Origin: Brevibacillus reuszeri
GTDB taxonomy: Bacteria > Bacillota > Bacilli > Brevibacillales > Brevibacillaceae
Assembly (NCBI RefSeq): GCF_001187725.1
Contig: NZ_LGIQ01000005.1
Span: 323,025-387,024, forward strand
Direction of reading: 5' to 3'
DNA: 64,000 nucleotides
Shown here: in pieces, positions 46,668-55,516 of the stretch
How positions within the stretch are numbered: the first letter of the stretch is position 1
How the letters are laid out: each line of letters opens with the position of its first letter
Notes under the pieces: generated by a model
The model's input: the letters and a program-made list of their open reading frames with translations, nothing else
Databases searched by the model: none
What the model was told of the DNA's origin: nothing
Translations under genes and position numbers: made by a program

Positions 46668-47609
46668 ATGGAATCCATCGGTGATTTTATGAAAGAGCTA
46701 ACCAAAAGGACACCGCGCCAAATATTGTCTCCCGATGAGCAGCTGGACAAGATGTTTCGCTCCAGTGCTTATTTGCAGGCATTTTCACAAGAGCATCCAG
46801 AGATAAGCCGAGATGACTACTTGAGCTCTCTCTCCAATGTATATACGGCGGTAAAGGAGCAGTACTGGTGTGAGCGTTGCCCGGGACTCGATCATTGCCC
46901 CAATTTGGTAAAAGGGCATCGAACACAGCTTGATCGGGTCAACAATACGATTGTAAGCGCCATTGCTCCCTGTAAAAAGCAGATGTCGCATGAAGAGGAT
47001 TTGAAGCGTAGACGCCTGATGCGCAGCTACTATGCTTCTGAGGAAACAATGACAGCGAGCTTTGACAAGCTGGAGCACGATATGGGCAATCGGGCAGCTG
47101 TGGCAGCAGCTATCCAGTTTTGCAATCAGCTTGAGGCTGGTGAGCGGGTCAAGGGCTTGTATCTCCACGGTCCGTTTGGTGTCGGGAAAAGCTATTTGAT
47201 GGGGGCGATTGCTCATCAGCTTTCCTTGAGCCATATTGCGTCGCTGTTGGTCTACGTCCCTGACTTTATCCGCGAGATGAAGGACTCGATTTCAGACCAA
47301 TCCTATGTAGGAAAGCTGGAGCTGCTCAAGGATGTACCTGTGCTCATCCTCGATGATATCGGCGCGGAAAATTTGACACCGTGGGTACGTGATGAGATTT
47401 TGGGTGTGATTTTAAACCAGCGGGCGAATAATCATTTGCCGACACTGTTCACCTCCAACTACTCACTGGAAGAGCTGGAGGAGCACTTGTCTATCTCCAA
47501 CGGAAACCGGATTGAACGAACCAAAGCGGCTCGAATCATGGAACGCATCCGCCATTTCGTGGAAGTACATGAGATTCTACGCAAGAATCACCGCGTGGAG
47601 CGAGTGTAG
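46668..47609 (+). CDS. dnaI: Primosomal helicase loader DnaI
   Basis: 313 aa (B. subtilis DnaI 311). The N-terminal helicase-binding domain has a zinc cluster region CERCPGLDHCPN near 64-75. The AAA+ domain has Walker A HGPFGVGKSYLMG near 168, Walker B VLILDDIGAE near 226, sensor FTSNYSLEELEEHL, and an arginine finger in RIMERIRHFVE. Loads the replicative helicase. Its 3' end overlaps the convergent YdcF gene by 33 bp. Confidence 0.95.
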   Translation: MESIGDFMKELTKRTPRQILSPDEQLDKMFRSSAYLQAFSQEHPEISRDDYLSSLSNVYTAVKEQYWCERCPGLDHCPNLVKGHRTQLDRVNNTIVSAIAPCKKQMSHEEDLKRRRLMRSYYASEETMTASFDKLEHDMGNRAAVAAAIQFCNQLEAGERVKGLYLHGPFGVGKSYLMGAIAHQLSLSHIASLLVYVPDFIREMKDSISDQSYVGKLELLKDVPVLILDDIGAENLTPWVRDEILGVILNQRANNHLPTLFTSNYSLEELEEHLSISNGNRIERTKAARIMERIRHFVEVHEILRKNHRVERV

Positions 47610-48218
47610 TAAAAAACGAGAGAACTCCCAGTGAGTGAGGGCGAGCACCTCACGAGAACGGTGATAAGGTCCAAACAAGACCTTGGACTCTATACCGACT
47701 GGCGAGACAGACATTCCTAAAGAATCGGCCATGACTACTGCGCGAGCGAGATGGTAGTCGTGGCTGATGATAAGTGCATCCCGCATATTGTGTGCTTCCA
47801 TGACCTGCTGGCTATACAGCAGGTTTTCGTATGTACTCGTAGACTGTGACTCTAGCAGGATTTTTTCTGCCGGGACGCCATGCTCGATTAAATAGTTTCT
47901 CATGGCGGCTGCTTCTGTTACTTTTTTGCCTTCTCCCAAACCACCCGATACCAACAGATACGGGACATACCCGTCCTGATAGAGCGAAAGCGCCTCATTC
48001 AGACGCTCTTGCAGACTTGGACTTGGCTTCTCACCCCACACAGCTGCTCCCAGCACAATGCCTACATCGGCGTGCGTGGGTACGGCTTTTTGCAAGGTTT
48101 GCTCGATCTGGTACCAGCAGTAGCCGGACCACGAGACACAGATAGCAAGCATGAGAGCAAGGCAAACAAGGAACCTTCGCAGCATGCTCTTTTTTGATCG
48201 TTTATGTGTGTAAGTCAC
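47577..48218 (-). CDS. YdcF-family (DUF218) membrane-anchored protein
   Basis: 213 aa from GTG 48218, which has GGGAG about 10 bases upstream; an ATG at 48185 lacks a ribosome site. N-terminal basic stretch and membrane segment (about residues 14-33). The DUF218 domain has GIVLGAAVWGEKPSPSLQERLNEAL, YLLVSGGLGEGKKVTEA, ILLESQSTSTYENL and LIISHDYHLARAVVMAD, the characteristic order of conserved Asn/Glu/His residues. Some members act in envelope glycolipid handling; function here unknown. Converges on dnaI with a 33-bp coding overlap. Confidence 0.85.
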   Translation of the reverse strand: MTYTHKRSKKSMLRRFLVCLALMLAICVSWSGYCWYQIEQTLQKAVPTHADVGIVLGAAVWGEKPSPSLQERLNEALSLYQDGYVPYLLVSGGLGEGKKVTEAAAMRNYLIEHGVPAEKILLESQSTSTYENLLYSQQVMEAHNMRDALIISHDYHLARAVVMADSLGMSVSPVGIESKVLFGPYHRSREVLALTHWEFSRFLLHSLHAVILA

Positions 48219-48423
48219 GTTTCGTCGTCTCCCTTGTTCGAAGCATTTGCCAGAAAGAGATAGTCTCTCCCTCCTATATAGACGAGCGAAAATCCGCGTA
48301 GTTACAGGGCTTGACACATACCTGACATAAAAAACTAGTAAATTATATCCCTGAGTAGCCGATATAGTAAGGGTGGAATGGTTTCGAAAAACAGCAAATT
48401 ACATACTTGCGGGGAGGCTAGCA

Positions 48424-51048
48424 ATGTTCTGGAAAAAAACGATGCTCTTGTTTCTGGCCGTCCTACTATTTGTAGGAACCGGAAACGCAGGGAAAGGATT
48501 GGCTGCAGAGGAAATCAGCCGCTTGGTTCTTTCCAAGAATGAAGTGACGTTGGAGAATGGAGATTCCGTACTTTTGACCGCGACAGCGATTTATGTGAGC
48601 GGGAAAACGGAGGACGTCGGAGTCAAGACAAATTGGTCCAGTCAAAACCCGGAGATCGCTTCGGTATATGCAGGACAAATTACGGCGAAAAGCGTAGGGA
48701 CAACGGTCGTGACGGCAGAGTACATGGGCAAGCCCGTCATTGTAAGTGTCACTGTTACGAAAAAAGTGAAAGCACTGACTTTGGATCAACAGAATTTGAA
48801 TGTTCGTATCGGCGACTCAAAGGACGTTAATCTGACTGCGATTTACAGCGAAGGTGAACCGGAAGTGGTAACTGCAAAAGCAGACTGGACGGTTGACAAT
48901 ACCGCTGTTGCAGCAGTCATTAACGGTAAAATTACGGGACTGAGCTCCGGTACTGCTACAGTAACGGCTAAGTTCGGTAGCAAGACAACGAGTATTCCGG
49001 TCAGCGTCGAGATCGCCCACAGACTCGAGCCGAGCAAAACACAGGTATCCTTGCTTCTGGGCAATGAGCAGCTGAAAAGCGAAACGATCACGGTGAGTGC
49101 CATTTTCCCTGATGGCAACGTGGAACAGGATGTAGCAGCGAAAGCAGAATGGTCCTCGGACAACCCGGATGTCGCAGATGCCCTCAAAGGTAAGATTACT
49201 GCGTACGGAGCGGGAACAGCTACGATTACAGCAAAATACGGAACAAAAACGGCTACGATCAAAGTAGATGTAGATACAACACAGAAGCTTGAAGTAACGC
49301 CACAAAATATGTTCCTGCATGTAGGCAAGGATCAAGCGGTTGAGCTGAAAGCCACCTATGCAAACGGTGGAACAGCAACGATAGTAAACGACAAAGCAGA
49401 ATGGTCTTCGGATCGTGAAAGTGTTGCGTATTACAGCAACGGCAAAATTTTCGCTGTATCTTCTGGTGAAGCAATCATCACAGCCAAATACGGAAACAAA
49501 ACGATTCAAGTGAATGTTGACGTAGAAGTGCCGCGTGCGCTGGATATCGTTCCTTCCTACTTGACGATGAAAAGTGGAGAGACCAAAGCGATTGGCGATA
49601 CAAACGGCGTAACGGTAAAAGCAACGTATGCAAATGGAACAACCGAGACGATCACGGACAAGCTGGAATGGTCCTCGGATAATGCAGACATCGTGTTTGC
49701 AGGTGGCAACAAAATCTCGGCTTACAAGGCTGGGGCAGCTACCCTGACAGCTAAATACGGTGGCAAAACTGCAACACTTATTGTAGATGTAGACGTTCCA
49801 CAAAGCCTGACAGCAGATGTAACCAAAGTCGCTCTGCAAATTGGTGATGGGAAGCAAGTAACGGTAACGGCTACGTATCCAGATGGAAATTCTACAAGTG
49901 AAAATGTGACGCAAAAAGTCGTTTGGACTTCTAGCGCTCCTGCAGTCGCAACAGTGCGTCAAGGCTTGATCACAGGGGTAGCGACTGGTTCAGCAACGGT
50001 AACAGCTACCTACGGCACACGCACGATTTCCATCCCGGTATCGGTTGGTGTGGTACAGTCCTTGACCGTAGACAAGAAAAAGCTCGTCATGAGCAAGGAT
50101 GATTCCGAAAAAGTAAAACTGACGGCTACTTATTCAGATAACACGACCAAAGATGTCAGTGCGGATGCGACCTGGAGCACAGCTTCTGCTGCAATCGCTG
50201 AAGTGAACCAAGGAAATATTACAGCAGTTGGATCAGGAAAAACGACCATTACCGCCAGCTTTGACGGCAAAACCATCACGATTGCAGTAGAGGTCGACCA
50301 GGCATCCACCCTGTCTGTAGATCCAAAAATGCTGATTTTAAACGTAGGTGAGACAGCAGATATCAAGCTCACTGCAACAGACTCTTCGAATGCTTCAAGC
50401 AATGTGACCAAGGATGCAGAATGGACCTCCACGAACCTCAAGGTTGCTGATGTGACCAACGGTACAGTGAAGGCTCTCACCAGCGGACGTGCGACGATCA
50501 CAGCCAAATACGGTGGAAAATCCATCAGCATTCCGGTTGAAGTCGGCATTGTAACCAAGCTGGAGGCAGACAGACGCTTTGTTTCTACCAAGACAGGAAG
50601 CACAGTGAACGTAGTATTGACCGCGACCTTCTCCGATGGACGTACGATGAATGTTACCAGCTTGGCCGATTGGAAAACGAGCAACTACAAAGTAGCAGAC
50701 GTTACCAAAGGACAAATCACTGGTCGTGCTTACGGAAAGGCGACTGTCACTGCAAAATACAACGATAAGACCGTATCCATCCCTGTAGATGTCGATACAT
50801 TGAAATACTTGAAAACGGATGTTGTCCAGATCGTGATGAGCAAAGGGGAAGTCAAGCAGGTAAGTGCGATTGCTACCTATATGGACGGCTCCGAAACGAA
50901 TGTCACCAAGCCGGCTCTCTGGACCACCTCACGCTTGCTCGTAGCGGATGTGAAGGATGGCGTGATCAAGGCGACAGGATCGGGTAAAGCGACGATTTAC
51001 GTGTCCTACGGCGGCAAGAAAACGCCGATCGTGGTAACAGTGAAGTAG
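48424..51048 (+). CDS. Secreted protein of ten bacterial Ig-like (Big_2) repeats
   Basis: 874 aa. Signal segment at residues 5-30 (TMLLFLAVLLFVGTG), then ten tandem ~84-residue repeats filling the rest of the protein. Each reads roughly hydrophobic-strand, LTATYxDG, A-x-W-S-S, VAxVxxGxITAxxSGxAT, ITAKYGGKTxxIxVxV, the Big_2/BID_2 signature. There is no catalytic domain, SLH domain or sortase motif. A stalk- or matrix-like surface or spore-coat protein is likely. ATG 48424 follows GGGGAGG; a further ATG frame from 48373 is less supported. Terminator follows. Confidence 0.9.
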   Translation: MFWKKTMLLFLAVLLFVGTGNAGKGLAAEEISRLVLSKNEVTLENGDSVLLTATAIYVSGKTEDVGVKTNWSSQNPEIASVYAGQITAKSVGTTVVTAEYMGKPVIVSVTVTKKVKALTLDQQNLNVRIGDSKDVNLTAIYSEGEPEVVTAKADWTVDNTAVAAVINGKITGLSSGTATVTAKFGSKTTSIPVSVEIAHRLEPSKTQVSLLLGNEQLKSETITVSAIFPDGNVEQDVAAKAEWSSDNPDVADALKGKITAYGAGTATITAKYGTKTATIKVDVDTTQKLEVTPQNMFLHVGKDQAVELKATYANGGTATIVNDKAEWSSDRESVAYYSNGKIFAVSSGEAIITAKYGNKTIQVNVDVEVPRALDIVPSYLTMKSGETKAIGDTNGVTVKATYANGTTETITDKLEWSSDNADIVFAGGNKISAYKAGAATLTAKYGGKTATLIVDVDVPQSLTADVTKVALQIGDGKQVTVTATYPDGNSTSENVTQKVVWTSSAPAVATVRQGLITGVATGSATVTATYGTRTISIPVSVGVVQSLTVDKKKLVMSKDDSEKVKLTATYSDNTTKDVSADATWSTASAAIAEVNQGNITAVGSGKTTITASFDGKTITIAVEVDQASTLSVDPKMLILNVGETADIKLTATDSSNASSNVTKDAEWTSTNLKVADVTNGTVKALTSGRATITAKYGGKSISIPVEVGIVTKLEADRRFVSTKTGSTVNVVLTATFSDGRTMNVTSLADWKTSNYKVADVTKGQITGRAYGKATVTAKYNDKTVSIPVDVDTLKYLKTDVVQIVMSKGEVKQVSAIATYMDGSETNVTKPALWTTSRLLVADVKDGVIKATGSGKATIYVSYGGKKTPIVVTVK

Positions 51049-51077
51049 GGAAGATAGACAAGCTTGCATGGGGATTA

Positions 51078-51118
51078 AAGAAAGAGCCAACCGGTGATTT
51101 TGTCGGTTGGCTTTTTCA
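51078..51118 (+). terminator. Terminator after the Ig-repeat gene
   Basis: AGCCAACCG and CGGTTGGCT pair around TGATTTTGT, with AAAG before and TTTTT after. Confidence 0.88.
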
Positions 51119-51148
51119 ATGGGAAAGGGGTTTTTTAGGTATTTTTTC

Positions 51149-51178
51149 TTGCAGTGTAATATGGCGTTATGCTATACT
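51149..51178 (+). promoter_or_regulatory. Promoter of tRNA-Ala
   Basis: TTGCAG (51149-51154), 18 bp, TATACT (51173-51178). The tRNA starts 38 bases later. Confidence 0.65.
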
Positions 51179-51215
51179 AAATTCACTGAGGCGGTAAACG
51201 CTGGAAGAACAATAT

Positions 51216-51291
51216 GGGGCATTAGCTCAGCTGGGAGAGCGCTACACTGGCAGTGTAGAGGTCAGCGGTTCGATCCCGCTATGCTCCACCA
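51216..51291 (+). tRNA. tRNA-Ala (anticodon GGC)
   Basis: 76 nt including the encoded CCA. The acceptor stem GGGGCAT/ATGCTCC has one G-U pair. D arm GCTC/GAGC; anticodon arm CTACA-CTGGCAG-TGTAG with GGC anticodon; T arm AGCGG-TTCGATC-CCGCT. The 3' half is duplicated at 55517-55575, so this gene is an integration site. A hairpin (51305-51330) ends the transcript. Confidence 0.96.
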
Positions 51292-51417
51292 TATGATAGA
51301 CATTAAAACCCTTGAGAAATCAGGGGTTTTCGTCATTTTAGGGATGGCAGCCAACCAGAGGATATGACCATTTAGGTCTGTTGGGGACGAATTGGGGACG
51401 GATTATTTTACACCTTT
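51233..51417 (+). repeat. Left direct repeat (attL-like) at tRNA-Ala
   Basis: From the D arm of the tRNA through ~125 bp downstream, this ~185-bp stretch is repeated at 55517-55690 with a few substitutions and one 11-bp deletion. Its distal end carries the stop codon and last codons of an integrase remnant on the minus strand. Such a duplicate of a tRNA 3' end marks integration by a tyrosine recombinase. Confidence 0.88.
51304..51331 (+). terminator. tRNA-Ala terminator hairpin
   Basis: AAAACCCTTGA pairs with TCAGGGGTTTT (one G-T) around GAAA. The same hairpin is in the right repeat copy. Confidence 0.65.
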
Positions 51418-51470
51418 CTTCAACCCGCTGAACGCGACTGCCGCTCTTTTATTCATGTCTGCAAGGACAA
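51403..51470 (-). pseudogene. Tyrosine integrase, C-terminal remnant
   Basis: The minus-strand frame reads IVLADMNKRAAVAF then SGLKKGVK and a TAA stop at 51403-51405. The VLADM-x(3)-A pattern resembles the tail after the catalytic tyrosine in phage integrases (SHVLPDMQ...). Only ~22 codons remain; the rest is replaced by the DinB gene. Its stop lies next to the att repeat, the normal place for the integrase gene of a tRNA-targeting element. Confidence 0.55.
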
Positions 51471-51920
51471 TTATCTCACAAATCTAATAAAGTCAACATG
51501 AACTGGTTCAATACCAACTGCTCGAAGTCGTGAGTTAATCTGTCCTCGGTGATACTGACCATGCAATGCTACATGAGTTAAAATATCCCGTACAGAATAC
51601 CTAAACTCTCTTCCTTTACTATTCGTGCAGGCGATTATTTTATCTAGGTCAGTATTTGCCAAATTCGTAAAAAAAGCTGTGAAGCTCTCTTCATTTTGTT
51701 TCATAAGTTCTGCTCAGATCTCTAAATCGCTCTCCGACCATATGGGAAGTTGTGAACAGTCCATTCCACGTAATCTAGTAATCCATATTTTTTCTGCATG
51801 AAGGATATGGGAAAATAAACGCCATATCTCCTGATTTTCACCTTCAATACTCTGCAGTGTTTTAAAAATACGTTGGTTAGCCCAGTCTAAATGCTCATAC
51901 ATCTTTTGGATCGTTTTCAA
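51471..51920 (-). pseudogene. DinB-family protein split by an in-frame TGA
   Basis: The upstream part (ATG 51920) reads MKTIQKMYEHLDWANQRIF and has HILHAEKIWITRL, containing the first metal-binding histidine. It stops at TGA 51716-51714. The same frame then reads AEL and ATG 51704, continuing through ILTHVALHGQYHRGQINSRL, which contains the H-x3-H metal motif. Together ~149 codons, normal for DinB/YizA metalloproteins. A single TGG-to-TGA change (LEI-W-AEL) would explain it. Either it is inactive or it represents a sequencing error. Confidence 0.8.
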
Positions 51921-52150
51921 TACGAATCACCCTCTACCAATTCTTATGCCCGATAGTTGAGCAATGCCGTCAGCCTACCTCTTTATTATTTCAGTCTACA
52001 ACATTATTATCTAGTCTAAATTTTTTCTATTTTCGGACATATGAAGTCGTTTTTCTTGTGAGATATGTTTTCTTATCATGTGACAATCATTTCCAAATAT
52101 CGTCTTAATTGTGTGAGCTTCAACGTCAAAAAAAGATGGAGGATACACGT

Positions 52151-53596
52151 ATGACCACTCAAAGGCGTTATCCTGTACTGGCAGGCATCGTACTAACAGC
52201 CGCACTGCTCCTGTCACCAGCCATGGGCACAGTCATGGCAAATCAGGCGGGCAACCAACAAGCAGCAGCTAACCTTCAGGAAAATCAATTAAGCGAAAAG
52301 GCAAAACGAACGGAGCAAAAGCTGCAAATGCTCTTCCCAGCGCTCGATGACACATCAAGACAAATTACCTTGGAAACGAAAGACCACCTGCCTGTGTACG
52401 AAATCCGTTATGAAAAAAATAATGAATTCTTTGCCAGAGCCTATATCCATGCAGAAACCGGGAAACTGCTTACGTTTTTATTGAATGACAAGGATCTAGA
52501 AATTCCTGATGACAAGCTTGCCTATAAGAGCGCCGATATCTTTATGGAGGGGTGGATCGGTGAAATGCGCAGCCTGTACAAGGTAACGCGGCTTGGTGTA
52601 GGCGATGTCATCTATAGCCGCTATGTAAATGGCATTGAGGTAGTTGGTGATGAGTTTCAGCTGGAAGTAAACAGTGCGGGACAGGTAACCAGCGTTTCGG
52701 AAGGAGAAAACACGCTGACAAACGTCAATCCTGCTGACTTCCTCCCTCCAGCCCAGGCTGTGAAGAAAGATCAGCTCAATCGTTTCATCGCACCTCATCT
52801 GCAACTCATGTACACCCTTGGTGAAAATAAGACCGATCTCGTCTACTCCGCTGTATTCTCCGGTTATGTAGACGCAGTAACAGGAGCTGAGTTGATCCCT
52901 GTTCGGCAATACAAAACCTGGAGATGGAACCCAATCTCCCTCACACCCGGTGGAAAGGTAGTAAAGGTGAAGAATGAGCAGGAGGCAACGCGGATTTATG
53001 AAAGCGAGTTTGGTATCAGCTTGAAGGGTAGTACCTTCAACGGTGTCAGAGACGAGAAGGAAAGAGTCTATGTTTCCCCTGATGAAAATGAGGTTTTGTT
53101 TACGAAGGATGGCGTTGTGATCGGTTTTATAAGCTATTCGAACGCCGAACCCAAAAAAGGGAAGCCAACATTGTCGGAAAAGCAGGCTCTTGAGAAAGCT
53201 GTTCAGTTCCTGCAACCATATCTCAAACAGGAAGAAAAGGAGTTCTACTACAGGGTGAATCCAGATACGCAGAATCCACATGAGTATGTAGTAGAGTTTG
53301 TGCCATCTGTTGAGGGACTTCCGCTGAAATACGGACCAAGTATTGGTATTTGTGTGAATGGAGTTACGGGGAAAATCACCAGGTACCATCAACAACTCGA
53401 CCAAAAGCCTGCCAAGCTCCCGGATAAGAGGAAGGCTGTCTCCACAGATGCAGCAGCCAAGGCATTGCTGGCGAAGCCCACTGAACTGCTATACATCTAT
53501 CCACTTATTAATGGAAAGAGGTTGGCCAAACCGGTTCTTGCCTATTCAATTCATATTAACAATATCAATGCCCTGACAGGTAAGGTCGAAGAGTAG
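52151..53596 (+). CDS. Secreted YcdB/YcdC-domain protein
   Basis: 481 aa with signal peptide (residues 6-32, LTAALLLSPAMGTVMA). PepSY-like repeats: YEIRYEKNNEFFARAYIHAETGKLL near 82, YSRYVNGIEVVGDEFQLEVNSAGQVTSV near 150, and YVVEFVPSVEGLPL...ICVNGVTGKITRY near 365. These fit the YcdB/YcdC family of B. subtilis (about 470 aa), function unknown. ATG 52151 is 8 bases after GGAGG. No SLH domain. It lies between the tRNA-Ala repeats, so it may be cargo of the integrated element. Confidence 0.8.
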   Translation: MTTQRRYPVLAGIVLTAALLLSPAMGTVMANQAGNQQAAANLQENQLSEKAKRTEQKLQMLFPALDDTSRQITLETKDHLPVYEIRYEKNNEFFARAYIHAETGKLLTFLLNDKDLEIPDDKLAYKSADIFMEGWIGEMRSLYKVTRLGVGDVIYSRYVNGIEVVGDEFQLEVNSAGQVTSVSEGENTLTNVNPADFLPPAQAVKKDQLNRFIAPHLQLMYTLGENKTDLVYSAVFSGYVDAVTGAELIPVRQYKTWRWNPISLTPGGKVVKVKNEQEATRIYESEFGISLKGSTFNGVRDEKERVYVSPDENEVLFTKDGVVIGFISYSNAEPKKGKPTLSEKQALEKAVQFLQPYLKQEEKEFYYRVNPDTQNPHEYVVEFVPSVEGLPLKYGPSIGICVNGVTGKITRYHQQLDQKPAKLPDKRKAVSTDAAAKALLAKPTELLYIYPLINGKRLAKPVLAYSIHINNINALTGKVEE

Positions 53597-53683
53597 GACT
53601 CAAGGATGTTGTCAGGCAGAAACTGGTATGTTAAAATCGTGCTGACAATTAACGATAGGAGATGAAGAGGATAATGTAATCAT

Positions 53684-53739
53684 TCTTGCCACTTTTTTAA
53701 AGAATAAAGCAGAATTTGTCTTATTCTTTATTGGCAAGA
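53684..53739. repeat. Nested 56-bp inverted repeat
   Basis: TCTTGCCA (53684-53691) pairs with TGGCAAGA (53732-53739), and inside AAAGAATAA (53699-53707) pairs with TTATTCTTT (53721-53729). Could be a MITE remnant or a stem-loop RNA. Confidence 0.65.
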
Positions 53740-53814
53740 TCGTTACCTTATTCTTTTCTCTCAGAAAATATATCCTTTTTATACCCTGAATGGGTTGGAT
53801 GTGCCGTATTTTTT

Positions 53815-53852
53815 GAGCTACAGGAAAGGTAACTTTCTTGTAGCTCTTTTTT
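53815..53852 (+). terminator. Rho-independent terminator
   Basis: GAGCTACAGGAAAG and CTTTCTTGTAGCTC pair (one mismatch) around GTAA, followed by TTTTTT. It is 220 bp after the YcdB gene, with no gene directly before it. Confidence 0.8.
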
Positions 53853-53889
53853 ATTCTGACAAAGGACCATTTCTAGGAGGATGAAAGCG

Positions 53890-54003
53890 ATGGAGATTGA
53901 GGTTGTAGATGATTATGTGGACCGGTTCCTGTTAGCTGAAACGGTTCACCAAAAAACAAATCGGTTGCCGGAGGTTTACCAATCTATCGACAGGTGCACG
54001 TAG
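53890..54003 (+). CDS. Possible 37-aa small protein or gene remnant
   Basis: ATG lies 9 bases after TAGGAGG (an ATG at 53881 abuts the same site). The product begins MEIEVVDDYVDRFLL and ends in a cysteine-threonine pair. It is acidic, with no membrane segment and no family I recognise. It could be the 5' end of a truncated gene. Confidence 0.25.
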   Translation: MEIEVVDDYVDRFLLAETVHQKTNRLPEVYQSIDRCT

Positions 54004-54350
54004 CGATTCGTCTGCAAACGCATATGTTCTGTATAGTTGGTTAATGACGTGTCAAAGCGCTAACTGACGGCTGCTTTTTTACGTTTTCTCCGGCGGTAAG
54101 GAGAAGACATGAGACTAACCTCAAAATAGGAAACGATTCGGCGAATATTGTCCGACTTCAAGCAGCCCGGTATCGGTATGCTCAGAGAGTGGACGCGATT
54201 TTCAAGCAAAACATCGGCGAATACGGAAGGATGACCATACTACCTAAATTTTTGCGCGATGAGTTGACCCGGATACTTGGTTCGAACGTCTGTAGCATCG
54301 TTCCGGAAAAGGAACTCGGTATATCGCAACTTTTACGGGAGGTGAGGGGC

Positions 54351-54698
54351 GTGGTTACTACGGATGATGTTCGAGATTTAGCGCTTTCCCTGTCGGAAAC
54401 AGAAGAACACGAGCATTTGGGAAAATTATCGTTTCGGGTGAGGAACAAAATTTTTGCAGTGATTCAGCCTGACGGGGTATCTGTTGCAATGAAAACGACG
54501 CATGATAACCGGGAGGCATATACGTCAATCGCCCCGGAGGTCTTTCGAGTGCCTGACAGTTTCGCGAAACTTTCCTTCATGATGGTTCGCATCGATCGTA
54601 TCAATCAAAAAGAATTTGGTGATTTACTGATACAAGCATGGAAGCTTGTATCACCTAAAAAACTGGTTAAAGCCTACAGTGAATCTTGCAATCGATAG
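54351..54698 (+). CDS. MmcQ/YjbR-family protein
   Basis: 115 aa from a GTG preceded by CGGGAGGTGAGGGGC. The chain shows the YjbR order: VRDLALSLSETEEHEHLGKLSF, FRVRNKIFAVI, MKTTHDNREAY, and a C-terminal ELLDLLIQAWKLV-like helix. YjbR proteins have a double-wing DNA-binding-like fold of unknown role. The frame is open upstream to 54189, but that part shows no match to the family. Confidence 0.78.
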   Translation: MVTTDDVRDLALSLSETEEHEHLGKLSFRVRNKIFAVIQPDGVSVAMKTTHDNREAYTSIAPEVFRVPDSFAKLSFMMVRIDRINQKEFGDLLIQAWKLVSPKKLVKAYSESCNR

Positions 54699-54861
54699 TT
54701 TAATCAAGGCGGGTAAAGATCGCTTCATGAAACAGGCACACATATCATACGAAACCATACCAATTATCTGGATTCATATGTTTTTTCGGTAATTTCTGTT
54801 AACATTGATATTCAAGGATATTTAACTTCCTTCTGAAATGAAACCAATCCAGGAGGTAATG

Positions 54862-55419
54862 ATGGTCTATACTGCTCTGCTCCGCGGGATCAATGTCGGC
54901 GGAAAAAACAAAGTAGATATGAAAATACTTAAAAAATCATTCGAGCAAGCCGGAATGAAAAACGTCGTAACGTATATTAATTCGGGCAATATTATTTTTA
55001 CAAACGCCGACCACTCCAAAAATGATATAGCGCATATTCTTGAAAAAGCGATTCTGAATACCTTCGGATTGCATATCAAGGTGCTGGTGCTTAGTTTAGA
55101 AGACATGAAGAAAGTAATGTCCTCGCTTCCCGAATCATGGACAAACGATGATAAAATGAGGAGCGACGTCCTTTTTTTATGGGAAGATATCAACGACGAA
55201 TCCGTTCTCGATCAGCTGACCTTCAAACCGGAGATCGAAACGGTGAAGTATGCTCCAGGTGCAATTCTATGGGCGATTGACAAAATTAACGTGACGAAAG
55301 GCAGCATGACAAAGATGGTTGGTACGAAATTGTATAAACAGATGACGATCAGGAATGTAAATACGACACGTAAAATATATGAGCTTATGCTGGAAACAGA
55401 AAAACAATGGATAGGATGA
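54862..55419 (+). CDS. DUF1697 family protein
   Basis: 185 aa. The family signature YTALLRGINVGGKNKVDMK opens the protein and VTYINSGNIIF follows near residue 37. DUF1697 proteins are about 180 aa and have no established function. Tandem ATGs at 54859 and 54862 follow AGGAGGT; the second has better spacing. It lies at the right end of the segment between the tRNA-Ala repeats. Confidence 0.85.
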   Translation: MVYTALLRGINVGGKNKVDMKILKKSFEQAGMKNVVTYINSGNIIFTNADHSKNDIAHILEKAILNTFGLHIKVLVLSLEDMKKVMSSLPESWTNDDKMRSDVLFLWEDINDESVLDQLTFKPEIETVKYAPGAILWAIDKINVTKGSMTKMVGTKLYKQMTIRNVNTTRKIYELMLETEKQWIG

Positions 55420-55516
55420 ATGCGGACGTCATCATAAAAATCCAATATGACAAGACACTTATGTACACATGTTTCGTGATGGAATTTTAAGTAATCGTGA
55501 GTTGGGCAGCCACGAT

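Larger units (their letters stand above)
53597..54350. other. Intergenic stretch with nested inverted repeat, terminator and an ORF fragment
   Basis: Holds a nested palindrome (53684-53739), a strong terminator (53815-53852), one small ORF with a good ribosome site (53890-54003) and an open but signature-less stretch at 54189-54350. Coding texture is poor; it looks like decayed mobile-element DNA. Confidence 0.6.
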
